Below are positions 39,767 to 48,210 of a DNA stretch of 64,000 nt, in pieces. Both the position numbers and the translations under genes were made by a program. The DNA comes from Comamonas serinivorans (lineage in GTDB: Bacteria; Pseudomonadota; Gammaproteobacteria; Burkholderiales; Burkholderiaceae_C): the NCBI RefSeq assembly GCF_002158865.1, contig NZ_CP021455.1, positions 4,262,501 to 4,326,500 of the forward strand, read 5' to 3'. Below the pieces are notes generated by a model. It saw only the letters and a program-made list of their open reading frames with translations. It made no database searches and was not told the origin of the DNA. The stretch's first letter is position 1. Each line of letters begins with the position of its first letter.

Positions 39767-40765
39767 TCAGCGCTTGTCCAAACCAGCCGGCGGCCAGTTC
39801 TCGAGCTTCATGCCCAGCGTCAAGCCGCGCGAAGCCAGCACTTCCTTGATTTCGTTCAACGACTTGCGACCCAGGTTTGGGGTTTTCAGCAACTCGTTCT
39901 CGGTGCGCTGAATCAGGTCACCGATGTAGTAGATGTTCTCGGCCTTGAGGCAGTTGGCCGAGCGAACAGTGAGTTCCAGCTCGTCCACGGGACGCAACAG
40001 GATCGGATCGAAACGTTCCGAGCTTGCGCGCTGACCGCCGTTGCCCGGCTTGAACGGATCCAGCTCGTGGCCTTCCAGCTGGGCAAACACAGCCAGTTGT
40101 TCCACCAGAATCTTGGCCGATGCACGCACGGCATCTTCCGCATTGATCGAGCCATTGGTTTCGATCTCAAGCACCAGCTTGTCGAGGTCGGTGCGCTGCT
40201 CGACGCGTGCACTCTCCACCTTGTAGCTCACGCGCTTGATGGGCGAGAACGAGGCGTCCAGCACGATGCGGCCGATCGATTTGCTGGGTTCATCCGCAAA
40301 ACGGCGCAGGTTGCCTGGCACATAGCCCAGGCCCTTCTCCACCTTGATCTGCATGTCCAGCTTGCCGCCCTGCGACAAATTGGCAATCACGTGCTCAGGG
40401 TTGATGATTTCAACGTCGTGCGGGGTCTGAATGTCAGCCGCCGTCACCACGCCTTCACCGTCCTTGCGCAGGCTGACGGTGACCTCGTCGCGGTTGTGCA
40501 ACTTGAACACCACGCCCTTGAGGTTCAACAAGATGTTGACGACGTCTTCTTGAACGCCATCGATGGAAGAGTACTCGTGCAAAACACCTGCAATCGTGAC
40601 CTCAGTTGGCGCATACCCCACCAAGGACGACAACAACACGCGACGCAACGCATTGCCCAACGTGTGACCGAAACCCCGCTCGAACGGCTCCAGAGTCACT
40701 TCAGCCCGGTTCGGGCTCACTTGCTCTACATTGATTGACTTGGGCTTGAGCAAATTTGTCTGCAT
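39767..40765 (-). CDS. rpoA: DNA-directed RNA polymerase subunit alpha
   Basis: A 332-residue subunit that nucleates RNA polymerase assembly. The N-terminal dimerisation domain (PFERGFGHTLGNALRRVLLSS) is joined by a linker to the C-terminal domain (about residues 255-320; LELTVRSANCLKAENI, then NLGRKSLNEIKEVL), which contacts UP elements and activators. It sits between rpsD and rplQ, with a hairpin in its leader. Confidence 0.98.
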   Translation of the reverse strand: MQTNLLKPKSINVEQVSPNRAEVTLEPFERGFGHTLGNALRRVLLSSLVGYAPTEVTIAGVLHEYSSIDGVQEDVVNILLNLKGVVFKLHNRDEVTVSLRKDGEGVVTAADIQTPHDVEIINPEHVIANLSQGGKLDMQIKVEKGLGYVPGNLRRFADEPSKSIGRIVLDASFSPIKRVSYKVESARVEQRTDLDKLVLEIETNGSINAEDAVRASAKILVEQLAVFAQLEGHELDPFKPGNGGQRASSERFDPILLRPVDELELTVRSANCLKAENIYYIGDLIQRTENELLKTPNLGRKSLNEIKEVLASRGLTLGMKLENWPPAGLDKR

Positions 40766-40811
40766 GAAAACGTCCTATCAATACCCCCGGCTCGTTACAC
40801 CGGTAAGGCTG

Positions 40812-40845
40812 AAAAGGCACGCTGCAGCCTGAGCCACAGCGTGCC
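40812..40845 (-). terminator. Hairpin with T tail in the rpsD-rpoA gap
   Basis: A perfect 9-bp stem (GGCACGCTG with CAGCGTGCC) and 12-base loop are followed by TTTT on the minus strand, 47-80 bp before the rpoA start. It has the form of an intrinsic terminator, so it may attenuate transcription between S4 and alpha or set the RNA 3' end. Confidence 0.55.
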
Positions 40846-40866
40846 GACGAAAACCATTCGCGTGGA

Positions 40867-41490
40867 TTAACGCGAATACAGTTCGACGATCAGGGATTCG
40901 TTGATGTCCGCAGCGAATTCGTCACGATCAGGAGCCTTCTTGAAGGTACCTTCGACCTTCTCGATGCTCACTTCCACCCAGGCCGGCATGCCCACTTGCT
41001 GAGCCAGTTGCAGCGCTTCCTGAACGCGCACTTGCTTGCGCGACTTTTCACGGATGGCGATCACGTCACCGGCCTTGACCTGGTACGACGGGATGTTCAC
41101 TTGTTGGCCATTCACCGTCACCGTCTTGTGCGACACCAGCTGGCGAGCCTCGGCACGCGTGGAGCCAAAGCCCATGCGGTACACCACGTTGTCGAGACGC
41201 GATTCCAGCAGGCTCAGCAAGTTGGCGCCGGTGTTGCCGCGGCGGCGATCTGCTTCTGCGAAATAGCGGCGGAATTGCTTCTCCAGCACGCCGTACATGC
41301 GCTTGACCTTTTGCTTTTCGCGCAACTGCAGACCGTAGTCGGACGTGCGGGCACCCGAGGTGCGCCCGTGCTGACCTGGCTTGGTGTCGAAACGGGCTTT
41401 GTCGCTGATCGAGCGACGTGCGCTCTTCAGGAACAGGTCGGTGCCTTCGCGGCGGGAGAGTTTTGCCTTGGGGCCGAGGTAGCGTGCCAC
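40867..41490 (-). CDS. rpsD: 30S ribosomal protein S4
   Basis: A 207-residue small-subunit assembly protein that binds 16S rRNA first and in many bacteria represses the alpha operon. ARYLGPKAKLSRREGTDLFL, the QLREKQKVKRMYGVLE stretch and the S4 RNA-binding domain (LDNVVYRMGFGSTRAEARQLV) are present. A strong hairpin lies just upstream in the message (41535-41557). Confidence 0.98.
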   Translation of the reverse strand: MARYLGPKAKLSRREGTDLFLKSARRSISDKARFDTKPGQHGRTSGARTSDYGLQLREKQKVKRMYGVLEKQFRRYFAEADRRRGNTGANLLSLLESRLDNVVYRMGFGSTRAEARQLVSHKTVTVNGQQVNIPSYQVKAGDVIAIREKSRKQVRVQEALQLAQQVGMPAWVEVSIEKVEGTFKKAPDRDEFAADINESLIVELYSR

Positions 41491-41534
41491 TTGGAATCCT
41501 TCAATGAACTGCCGTCAGGGGAAACCCAACGGGA

Positions 41535-41557
41535 GCCAGCTGCCTCAAGCAGCTGGC
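41535..41557 (-). promoter_or_regulatory. Perfect hairpin in the rpsK-rpsD gap
   Basis: A 9-bp perfect stem (GCCAGCTGC and complement) has a 5-base loop and no T tail, 45 bp before the rpsD start. The 122-bp gap is large for this tightly packed cluster. It could be a translational control structure for S4, but that is inference. Confidence 0.4.
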
Positions 41558-41612
41558 GGTGGTCTTAGGGTGCACAAGCCGAGCGCCATGCGCCGAGCTT
41601 GCAACAAATCGA

Positions 41613-42014
41613 TCAGATGCGGCGGCGCTTCTGAGGGCGGCAGCCGTTGTGCGGAACGGGCGTGACATCGGAAATCGACGTGATGCGAATGCCCAGTGCA
41701 GCCAATGCGCGCACCGAGGATTCACGACCAGGACCGGGACCCTTGATTTCGACGTCCAGGTTTTTGATGCCCTGTTCCATCGCGCCACGGCCAGCCACTT
41801 CCGAAGCGACCTGAGCTGCGAAAGGCGTCGACTTGCGCGAACCCTTGAAGCCCTGACCACCCGACGAAGCCCAAGCAAGGGCGTTGCCTTGGCGATCGGT
41901 GATCGTGATGATGGTGTTGTTGAACGACGCGTGCACGTGCGCGATGCCGTCCGAAATGTTCTTGCGAACCTTTTTGCGCACGCGCTGAGCGGCGTTGTTA
42001 GGAGCTTTGGCCAT
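41613..42014 (-). CDS. rpsK: 30S ribosomal protein S11
   Basis: A 133-residue platform protein of the small subunit. HVHASFNNTIITITDRQGNAL and the C-terminal NGCRPQKRRRI are diagnostic. It is 18 bp after rpsM. Confidence 0.98.
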   Translation of the reverse strand: MAKAPNNAAQRVRKKVRKNISDGIAHVHASFNNTIITITDRQGNALAWASSGGQGFKGSRKSTPFAAQVASEVAGRGAMEQGIKNLDVEIKGPGPGRESSVRALAALGIRITSISDVTPVPHNGCRPQKRRRI

Positions 42015-42032
42015 GACGAACCTTCAATTGTA

Positions 42033-42398
42033 TTATTTCTTCAGCGACTGAGCAGCACGACGCGGACCCTTGCGAGTGCGGGCGTTGGTGCGCGTACGCT
42101 GACCGCGCATGGGCAGACCACGGCGATGACGGAAACCGCGATAGCAGCCGATGTCCATCAAACGCTTGATGTTCATCGTGGTTTCACGACGCAGGTCACC
42201 TTCGATGGTGAACTGTGCAATCTGGTCGCGGATCTTCTCCAGATCACCGTCGGTCAGGTCCTTGACCTTCTTGTCGAATGCAATGCCACAAGCTTCGCAA
42301 ATCTTGCGAGCACGGGTACGACCGATGCCAAAAATGGCGGTCAGACCGATCTCAGCGTGCTTATGCGGCGGAATGTTGATACCAGCAATACGTGCCAT
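42033..42398 (-). CDS. rpsM: 30S ribosomal protein S13
   Basis: A 121-residue small-subunit head protein at the subunit bridge. MARIAGINIPPHKHAEIGLT and the C-terminal GLPMRGQRTRTNARTRKG are diagnostic. It follows rpmJ by 23 bp. Confidence 0.98.
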   Translation of the reverse strand: MARIAGINIPPHKHAEIGLTAIFGIGRTRARKICEACGIAFDKKVKDLTDGDLEKIRDQIAQFTIEGDLRRETTMNIKRLMDIGCYRGFRHRRGLPMRGQRTRTNARTRKGPRRAAQSLKK

Positions 42399-42421
42399 GT
42401 TCTTCCTTTAGTACCCGCGCC

Positions 42422-42535
42422 TCAACCTTGACGCTGCTTGTGACGAGGATCAGTGCAGATCACTCGAATCACGCCCTTGCGGCGAATCACTTTGCAGTTG
42501 CGGCAAATCTTCTTAACCGAAGCTGAAACTCTCAT
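42422..42535 (-). CDS. rpmJ: 50S ribosomal protein L36, zinc-ribbon form
   Basis: A 37-residue protein starting MRVSASVKKICRNCKVIRRK. The zinc ligands of the C+ form are all present: Cys11, Cys14, Cys27 and His32. It lies directly after secY with no infA between them, unlike many other betaproteobacteria. Confidence 0.97.
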   Translation of the reverse strand: MRVSASVKKICRNCKVIRRKGVIRVICTDPRHKQRQG

Positions 42536-42572
42536 ATCCTTCTCCTAAGCCAAATTCAGCACATGCACAGCT

Positions 42573-43886
42573 TCAGATGGATGTTCTGAAGTTGGCCTTC
42601 TTGAGCAGCGACTCGTACTGCTGCGACACCAGGTAGTTCTGGACCTGCGCCATGAAATCCATGGTGACCACCACCATGATCAGCAGTGACGTCCCACCAA
42701 AGTAGAACGGCACGTTGAACTTCAAGTTCAGGAACTCGGGCAGCAAGCACACAAACGTGATGTAGATCGCGCCCGCAAAGGTCAATCGCAACAGGATCTT
42801 GTCGATGTATTTGGCCGTTTGCTCTCCAGGACGGATCCCAGGGATGAACGCGCCACTCTTTTTCAAGTTATCTGCGGTTTCGCGGCTGTTGAACACCAGA
42901 GCCGTGTAGAAAAAACAGAAGAAAATGATGGCCGCTGCGTACAGCAGCACATAGACAGGTTGACCCGGCTGCAAGCCTGCTGCGATGTCCTTGAGCCACC
43001 GCATCGACTCACTGTCACCCGTGGCGAACCAACTCACGATGGTGGCTGGCAGCAGGATGATCGACGACGCAAAGATCGGGGGAATCACACCCGCCATGTT
43101 GAGCTTCAAGGGCAGGTGCGACGATTGCCCACCGTAAACCTTGTTACCCACTTGACGCCGGGCGTAGTTCACCAGAATCTTGCGCTGACCGCGCTCGACG
43201 AACACCACGAACCACGTCACCAGCACCACCACAGCCAAGATGAACAGGCCTGAGATGACCCCAATCGATTGATTGCGAATCAACTCGAACAAGCCACCCA
43301 GAGCGTTCGGCAGGCCAGCGGCGATGCCCGCGAAAATCAGGATCGAGATGCCGTTACCCAGCCCCCGCTCCGTGATTTGTTCACCCAGCCACATGAGGAA
43401 CATCGTCCCTGCAGTCAGGCTGACCACCGTGGTCAACTGGAACATGAACCCAGGACTCATCACCAGACCAGCTTGTCCTTGCAGCGCAACCGCGATGCCG
43501 AACGACTGGAAAATGGCCAGGGCCAAGGTGCCTCGCCGCGTGTAGTCCGTGATCTTGCGACGCCCTGCCTCGCCTTCCTTTTTCAAGGACTCCAAGGCCG
43601 GAACGACGTAAGTCGCCAGTTGCATGATGATCGACGCCGAGATGTACGGCATGATCCCCAAGGCAAACACCGTCAAACGAGACAGTGCACCACCCGAGAA
43701 CATGTTGAACAAGTTCAAGATGCCCGTGTGGCTGGAAAACAAGCGCTTGAGTTCGTCCGGGTTGATGCCAGGCACCGGGATGTGGGCACCAATGCGATAG
43801 ACCACAAGCGCGAGCAGCAAGAACACCAACCGACGACGCAAGTCACCGAATTTGCCCGACTTGGCAATCTGAGCACCTGTGGCCAC
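42573..43886 (-). CDS. secY: Preprotein translocase subunit SecY
   Basis: The 437-residue channel of the Sec translocon with ten hydrophobic segments. The N-terminal FGDLRRRLVFLLLALVVYRI, plug region, GIMPYISASIIMQL and the cytoplasmic loop FVERGQRKILVNYARRQ are recognisable. It follows rplO as the penultimate gene of a typical spc operon. Confidence 0.98.
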   Translation of the reverse strand: MATGAQIAKSGKFGDLRRRLVFLLLALVVYRIGAHIPVPGINPDELKRLFSSHTGILNLFNMFSGGALSRLTVFALGIMPYISASIIMQLATYVVPALESLKKEGEAGRRKITDYTRRGTLALAIFQSFGIAVALQGQAGLVMSPGFMFQLTTVVSLTAGTMFLMWLGEQITERGLGNGISILIFAGIAAGLPNALGGLFELIRNQSIGVISGLFILAVVVLVTWFVVFVERGQRKILVNYARRQVGNKVYGGQSSHLPLKLNMAGVIPPIFASSIILLPATIVSWFATGDSESMRWLKDIAAGLQPGQPVYVLLYAAAIIFFCFFYTALVFNSRETADNLKKSGAFIPGIRPGEQTAKYIDKILLRLTFAGAIYITFVCLLPEFLNLKFNVPFYFGGTSLLIMVVVTMDFMAQVQNYLVSQQYESLLKKANFRTSI

Positions 43887-43911
43887 TGTTCAGTCCCGAG
43901 TCACAAATGAA

Positions 43912-44343
43912 TCAAGCCAGCGAGCCGCCAGCGGCTTCGATGGCAGCCTTGGCACCTGCCGTGGCGCCCACGCCGGTCAGCTTGACGGCACGGTTGAGTT
44001 CGCCCGACTTGATGACCTTGACCACCTTGGCCAGTTGGCTCACGACACCGGCAGCCTTGAGCGACGCCAGATCAAACTCGGCACCTTCCAGGTTTTGCAG
44101 GGTGCCCAGCGTGACTTCGGCATTGAACTTCAGGCTGGCCGATTTGAAGCCACGCTTGGGCAGGCGACGTTGCAAAGGCATTTGACCGCCTTCGAAACCC
44201 ACCTTGTGGTAGCCACCCGAACGCGACTTTTGACCTTTGTGACCACGGCCAGCGGTCTTGCCGAGGCCAGAACCGATGCCACGACCCACGCGGCGGCGAG
44301 CGCGACGCGCGCCTTCGGCGGATTGAATGCTGTTGAGTTCCAT
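43912..44343 (-). CDS. rplO: 50S ribosomal protein L15
   Basis: A 143-residue large-subunit assembly protein. The Gly/Arg-rich N-terminal tail (RRVGRGIGSGLGKTAGRGHK) and QMPLQRRLPKRGFK are diagnostic. It lies between rpmD and secY. Confidence 0.98.
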   Translation of the reverse strand: MELNSIQSAEGARRARRRVGRGIGSGLGKTAGRGHKGQKSRSGGYHKVGFEGGQMPLQRRLPKRGFKSASLKFNAEVTLGTLQNLEGAEFDLASLKAAGVVSQLAKVVKVIKSGELNRAVKLTGVGATAGAKAAIEAAGGSLA

Positions 44344-44352
44344 GTCGACCTC

Positions 44353-44535
44353 TTACAGAACTTTGACCAGGTACGCGATCTTGTTGATCATGCCGCGCAC
44401 CGCCGGAGTGTCTTGCAATTCGCTGACGCTGTTCAACTTGCGCAGGCCGAGGCCGCGCACGGTGTCACGATGCGATTGCTTGCAGCCGATGGGGCTGCGG
44501 ACCAGTTGAACCTTGACGGTTTTTTCTGCAGTCAT
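44353..44535 (-). CDS. rpmD: 50S ribosomal protein L30
   Basis: A 60-residue protein with VKVQLVRSPIGCKQSHRDTV and LGLRKLNSVSELQDTPAVRG, diagnostic of bacterial L30. Spacing is 12 bp from rpsE and 9 bp to rplO. Confidence 0.97.
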   Translation of the reverse strand: MTAEKTVKVQLVRSPIGCKQSHRDTVRGLGLRKLNSVSELQDTPAVRGMINKIAYLVKVL

Positions 44536-44547
44536 GTTCAGCCCCTA

Positions 44548-45066
44548 TCAGTTGAAGATCTCTTCAACGCTCTTGCCACGCTTGGCGGCCACCTCAGCAG
44601 GGGTGGTGCAGTTGCGCAGTGCATCGAACGTTGCACGGACCATGTTGTAAGGATTGCTCGAACCGTGGCTCTTGGCCACGATGTCGGTGATCCCCATCAC
44701 TTCGAAGACAGCGCGCATCGGACCACCGGCGATGATGCCGGTCCCCTTGGGGGCCGGTGCCATCATGACGCGGGCAGCGCCGTGCTGACCAATCACGTTG
44801 TGGTGAATGGTGCCATCCTTGAGCGACACCTTGGTCATGTTGCGACGGGCTTCTTCCATCGCCTTTTGCACAGCTGCCGGCACTTCCTTGGATTTGCCCT
44901 TGCCCATGCCAACGCGACCATCGCCATCGCCAACCACGGTCAGCGCAGCAAAGCCCATGATTCGACCGCCCTTGACCACTTTGGTCACGCGGTTCACAGC
45001 GATCATCTTCTCGCGCAGACCGTCTTCGGGTCCATCGCCTTGAGTACGTGCTTGAAATTTAGCCAT
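44548..45066 (-). CDS. rpsE: 30S ribosomal protein S5
   Basis: A 172-residue protein at the mRNA entry site, involved in fidelity. The double-stranded RNA-binding-like part (REKMIAVNRVTKVVKGGRIM) and the loop GVGKGKSKEVPAAVQKAMEE region (here RVGMGKGKSKEV) are present. It follows rplR. Confidence 0.98.
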   Translation of the reverse strand: MAKFQARTQGDGPEDGLREKMIAVNRVTKVVKGGRIMGFAALTVVGDGDGRVGMGKGKSKEVPAAVQKAMEEARRNMTKVSLKDGTIHHNVIGQHGAARVMMAPAPKGTGIIAGGPMRAVFEVMGITDIVAKSHGSSNPYNMVRATFDALRNCTTPAEVAAKRGKSVEEIFN

Positions 45067-45083
45067 GATTGAATCCGATTCGC

Positions 45084-45449
45084 TTAGAACTGCAGGCCAG
45101 CTTCACGCGCTGCTTCAGCCAGGGCCTTGACACGGCCGTGGTAGGCGAAGCCGGCGCGGTCGAACGCAACCTTTTCCACGCCAGCAGCCTTGGCCTTCTC
45201 GGCAATGCGCTTGCCAATCAGTTCTGCGGCCGCGGTGTTGCCACCCTTGCCGCTGGCGCCCAGCGATTTGCGCACATCGGCTTCGGCCGTCGAGGCGGAA
45301 GCCAGCACCTGGGTGCCGTCGCCCGAAATCAGCGTGGCATAGATGTGCAGGTTGGTGCGATTGACTGCCAGACGGGGCATGCCCTTGCTGACAATGCGGA
45401 TGCGCGTTTGACGAGCACGACGCAGACGTTGTTCTTTCTTGTTCAACAT
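45084..45449 (-). CDS. rplR: 50S ribosomal protein L18
   Basis: A 121-residue 5S rRNA-binding protein. RRARQTRIRIVSKGMPRLAV and the C-terminal FDRAGFAYHGRVKALAEAAR are diagnostic. The start at 45449 is 11 bp after rplF. Confidence 0.98.
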   Translation of the reverse strand: MLNKKEQRLRRARQTRIRIVSKGMPRLAVNRTNLHIYATLISGDGTQVLASASTAEADVRKSLGASGKGGNTAAAELIGKRIAEKAKAAGVEKVAFDRAGFAYHGRVKALAEAAREAGLQF

Positions 45450-45460
45450 TGCGCAGTTCC

Positions 45461-45994
45461 TTATTTCTTCTTGGTCTCTTTGAGCACAATGCGCTCGTCC
45501 GCATAGCGGATGCCCTTGCCCTTGTAAGGCTCAGGCGGACGAACCGCGCGGATGTTGGCTGCAATCTGACCCACCGCCTGACGATCGGCACCCTTGACGA
45601 TGATTTCCGTCGGAGCCGGCGTGGCGACCGAGACGCCCTGGGGCATCTGGATGTTGACCGGATGCGAGAAGCCCACCGCCAGGTTCAGCTTGTCGCCTTG
45701 GGCCTGGGCGCGGAAACCCACGCCGACCAGGGTCAACTTCTTTTCGAAGCCCTTGCTGACGCCCACGACCATGTTGTTCACCAGCTGACGCATGGTGCCG
45801 CTCATGGCATTGGCTTCGCGCGACTCGTCGGCCGGCGTGAAGCTCAGCTGACCAGCGTCTTGCTTGACTTGCACCAAGGCGTTCTGGGACACGACCAACT
45901 CGCCGCCCGAACCCTTGACGGCAATCTTGTCGTCGTTGATCGACACGGTGACGCCGGAGGGCACCACAACGGCCGTTTTTGCTACACGTGACAT
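45461..45994 (-). CDS. rplF: 50S ribosomal protein L6
   Basis: A 177-residue protein near the factor-binding site. Two repeated folds are visible, and the C-terminal GADRQAVGQIAANIRAVRPP followed by EPYKGKGIRY is diagnostic. Confidence 0.98.
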   Translation of the reverse strand: MSRVAKTAVVVPSGVTVSINDDKIAVKGSGGELVVSQNALVQVKQDAGQLSFTPADESREANAMSGTMRQLVNNMVVGVSKGFEKKLTLVGVGFRAQAQGDKLNLAVGFSHPVNIQMPQGVSVATPAPTEIIVKGADRQAVGQIAANIRAVRPPEPYKGKGIRYADERIVLKETKKK

Positions 45995-46018
45995 GTCAAT
46001 TTCTCCTCAATGCCACGA

Positions 46019-46414
46019 TCAGGCGACGTAGCACAGCACTTCGCCACCGACACCGGCTGCGCGTGCTTTGCGATCGGTCATCACACCCTTGGGCGTGGTC
46101 ACAATGGCCACACCCAGGCCGTTTTGCACCTGGGGAATGCTCTGTGCGCCCTTGTAGACACGCAGGCCGGGACGGCTCACGCGCTCAATGCGCTCGATCA
46201 CCGGACGACCGGCGTAGTACTTCAGCGAAATTTGCAGCTCGGACTTGCCGGCTTCGCTCTTCACTTCGAAACCATCGATGTAGCCTTCGTCCTTCAGGAC
46301 TTGGGCAATGGCCACCTTCACCTTGGAGGAAGGCACCGACACCGTGGTCTTGGAGACCATTTGCGCGTTGCGGATGCGCGTCAACAGGTCGGCAATGGGA
46401 TCACTCATGCTCAT
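46019..46414 (-). CDS. rpsH: 30S ribosomal protein S8
   Basis: A 131-residue 16S rRNA-binding protein and known translational repressor of spc operons in E. coli. MSDPIADLLTRIRNAQMVSK and the C-terminal GVMTDRKARAAGVGGEVLCY are diagnostic. Confidence 0.98.
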   Translation of the reverse strand: MSMSDPIADLLTRIRNAQMVSKTTVSVPSSKVKVAIAQVLKDEGYIDGFEVKSEAGKSELQISLKYYAGRPVIERIERVSRPGLRVYKGAQSIPQVQNGLGVAIVTTPKGVMTDRKARAAGVGGEVLCYVA

Positions 46415-46432
46415 TTGTTTTTCTCCTGCCGA

Positions 46433-46738
46433 TTACCAGCTGGCCTTGGTGACACCCGGGATGTCACCGGCGAAAGCCAGTTCGCGAATCTTGGCGCGGC
46501 CCAGACCGAATTGACGGAAGGTGCCACGGGGACGACCCGTGATTTCGCAACGTGCACGTTGGCGCGTCGGGTTGGCATTGCGAGGCAGCTTTTGCAGTGC
46601 ATCGCGGGCAGCCATGCGCTCCTCATCGCTGCGCTTGGCGTCGCCTGCGATGTCCTTGAGCTCTTTGTACTTGGCAGCGTACTTGGCAGCCAGTTTTTCG
46701 CGCTTGAGTTCGCGTTCGATCAAAGCTTTCTTAGCCAT
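46433..46738 (-). CDS. rpsN: 30S ribosomal protein S14, zinc-free form
   Basis: A 101-residue long form. It lacks the CxxC pairs of the zinc-binding short form, with only one Cys (CEITGRPRG). TGRPRGTFRQFGLGRAKIRE is diagnostic. L36 in the same cluster is the zinc form, so the two proteins differ in zinc dependence. Confidence 0.97.
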   Translation of the reverse strand: MAKKALIERELKREKLAAKYAAKYKELKDIAGDAKRSDEERMAARDALQKLPRNANPTRQRARCEITGRPRGTFRQFGLGRAKIRELAFAGDIPGVTKASW

Positions 46739-46746
46739 GGCTGACC

Positions 46747-47286
46747 TCAGTTCTTGAACGGGAAACGGAAACCAGCCAGCAAGGCCTTGGCTTCTTCGTC
46801 GTTCTTGGCGGTGGTGGTGATGCTGATGTTCAGACCACGCAGAGCATCCACCTTGTCGTATTCGATTTCGGGGAAGATGATCTGTTCTTTGACGCCAACG
46901 TTGTAGTTGCCGCGGCCATCGAACGAACGGCCCGAAATACCACGGAAGTCACGCACGCGGGGCAGGGCCACGGTGACGAAACGGTCCAGGAATTCGAACA
47001 TGCGGGCACCACGCAGGGTGACCATGCAGCCAATGGCTTGACCTTCGCGGATCTTGAAACCAGCGATGGCCTTGCGGGCAACGGTCACGACGGGCTTTTG
47101 ACCGGCGATCTTGGTCAGGTCGGACACAGCGTGTTCCATGACCTTCTTGTCGGCAACGGCTTCACTCACACCCATGTTCAGGGTGATCTTGGTGATGCGC
47201 GGCACCTCCATGGGCGACTTGTAGCCGAACTTCTTCATCAGTTCGGGTGCGACGTTTTCGCGGTAGTGTTGTTGCAGTCGAGCCAT
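46747..47286 (-). CDS. rplE: 50S ribosomal protein L5
   Basis: A 179-residue 5S rRNA-binding protein. VPRITKITLNMGVSEAVADK, GCMVTLRGARMFEFLDR and GRGNYNVGVKEQIIFPEIEY are diagnostic. The start at 47286 gives MARLQQHY; an in-frame ATG four codons upstream is not used in the family. Confidence 0.98.
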   Translation of the reverse strand: MARLQQHYRENVAPELMKKFGYKSPMEVPRITKITLNMGVSEAVADKKVMEHAVSDLTKIAGQKPVVTVARKAIAGFKIREGQAIGCMVTLRGARMFEFLDRFVTVALPRVRDFRGISGRSFDGRGNYNVGVKEQIIFPEIEYDKVDALRGLNISITTTAKNDEEAKALLAGFRFPFKN

Positions 47287-47294
47287 GATGTACC

Positions 47295-47627
47295 TCAAGC
47301 GACCTTGATTGCGTCGCCGCTGGACTTGTAGACGCGAACGCGGCGCTTGCCCTTGGCTGCGCTCTCGTCCACCTTGATGCTGACGCGGTCAGCCTTGCCC
47401 GTGGCGGTGTTGAAAATGGCCAGGTTCGACTGATGGATGGGCATGGACTTCTCCACGATGCCGCCCGTCTCGCCCTTCATGGGATTGGGCTTGACGTGCT
47501 TCTTCACCAGATTCACGCCTTCCACCACCACGCGTTCGTCGTCGACGCGCAGTGCAATCTTGCCGGTTTTGCCTTTGTCGCGGCCGGTCAGCACGATGAC
47601 CTGGTCGCCTTTGATGAGCTTGTTCAT
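47295..47627 (-). CDS. rplX: 50S ribosomal protein L24
   Basis: A 110-residue assembly initiator with a KOW motif (GDQVIVLTGRDKGKTGKI). VNLVKKHVKPNP and GGIVEKSMPIHQSNLAIFN are diagnostic. It is 9 bp after rplN. Confidence 0.98.
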   Translation of the reverse strand: MNKLIKGDQVIVLTGRDKGKTGKIALRVDDERVVVEGVNLVKKHVKPNPMKGETGGIVEKSMPIHQSNLAIFNTATGKADRVSIKVDESAAKGKRRVRVYKSSGDAIKVA

Positions 47628-47636
47628 GGCGTGTCC

Positions 47637-48005
47637 TTACAGCACTTCAGGTGCCAGCGAGACGATCTTCATGAACTTTTCAGTACGCAGTTCACGAGTC
47701 ACGGGGCCAAAAATGCGGGTGCCGATGGGCTCGAGCTTGGCGTTCAGCAGCACGGCGGCGTTGCCGTCGAACTTCACCAGCGAGCCATCCGGACGACGGA
47801 TGCCTTTGGCCGTGCGGACCACCACAGCGCTGTAGACCTCGCCTTTTTTGACGCGACCACGCGGTGCAGCTTCCTTCACGGTCACCTTGATGATGTCGCC
47901 CACGCTGGCATAGCGGCGATGCGAACCACCCAGCACCTTGATGCACTGGACAGACTTGGCGCCGGTGTTGTCAGCGACATCCAACCGAGTTTCAGTTTGA
48001 ATCAT
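47637..48005 (-). CDS. rplN: 50S ribosomal protein L14
   Basis: A 122-residue protein at the subunit interface. MIQTETRLDVADNTGAKSVQ is diagnostic. It is the first gene of the cluster here; the S10-operon genes normally before it (rpmC, rpsQ) are absent and glpD is upstream instead. A sigma70-type promoter lies 177-205 bp before the start. Confidence 0.98.
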   Translation of the reverse strand: MIQTETRLDVADNTGAKSVQCIKVLGGSHRRYASVGDIIKVTVKEAAPRGRVKKGEVYSAVVVRTAKGIRRPDGSLVKFDGNAAVLLNAKLEPIGTRIFGPVTRELRTEKFMKIVSLAPEVL

Positions 48006-48181
48006 TTCAATGTTCCCAACTTGTATCCAGCAACCAAACGCTGCCGGATCAGTCTTGGGCCCGTCGCCCGCTTCAAACCACTCGAAGCCAGCGTTTGGGC
48101 AAGAATTCCGCGCCCTCTGATGCATCCCGCGCTCAAGACATTGAGCCGCAAATGCACCACGAAATTGGAGCGAAGCCTCGC

Positions 48182-48210
48182 ATTGTCTGTTGAACAAGGC
48201 CCCTTGTCAA
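48182..48210 (-). promoter_or_regulatory. Sigma70-type promoter for the spc ribosomal cluster
   Basis: On the minus strand, TTGACA (48210-48205) and GACAAT (48187-48182) are separated by exactly 17 bp. The -35 box overlaps the last codons of glpD. This would give a leader of about 170 nt before rplN, room for autoregulation. Confidence 0.7.
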
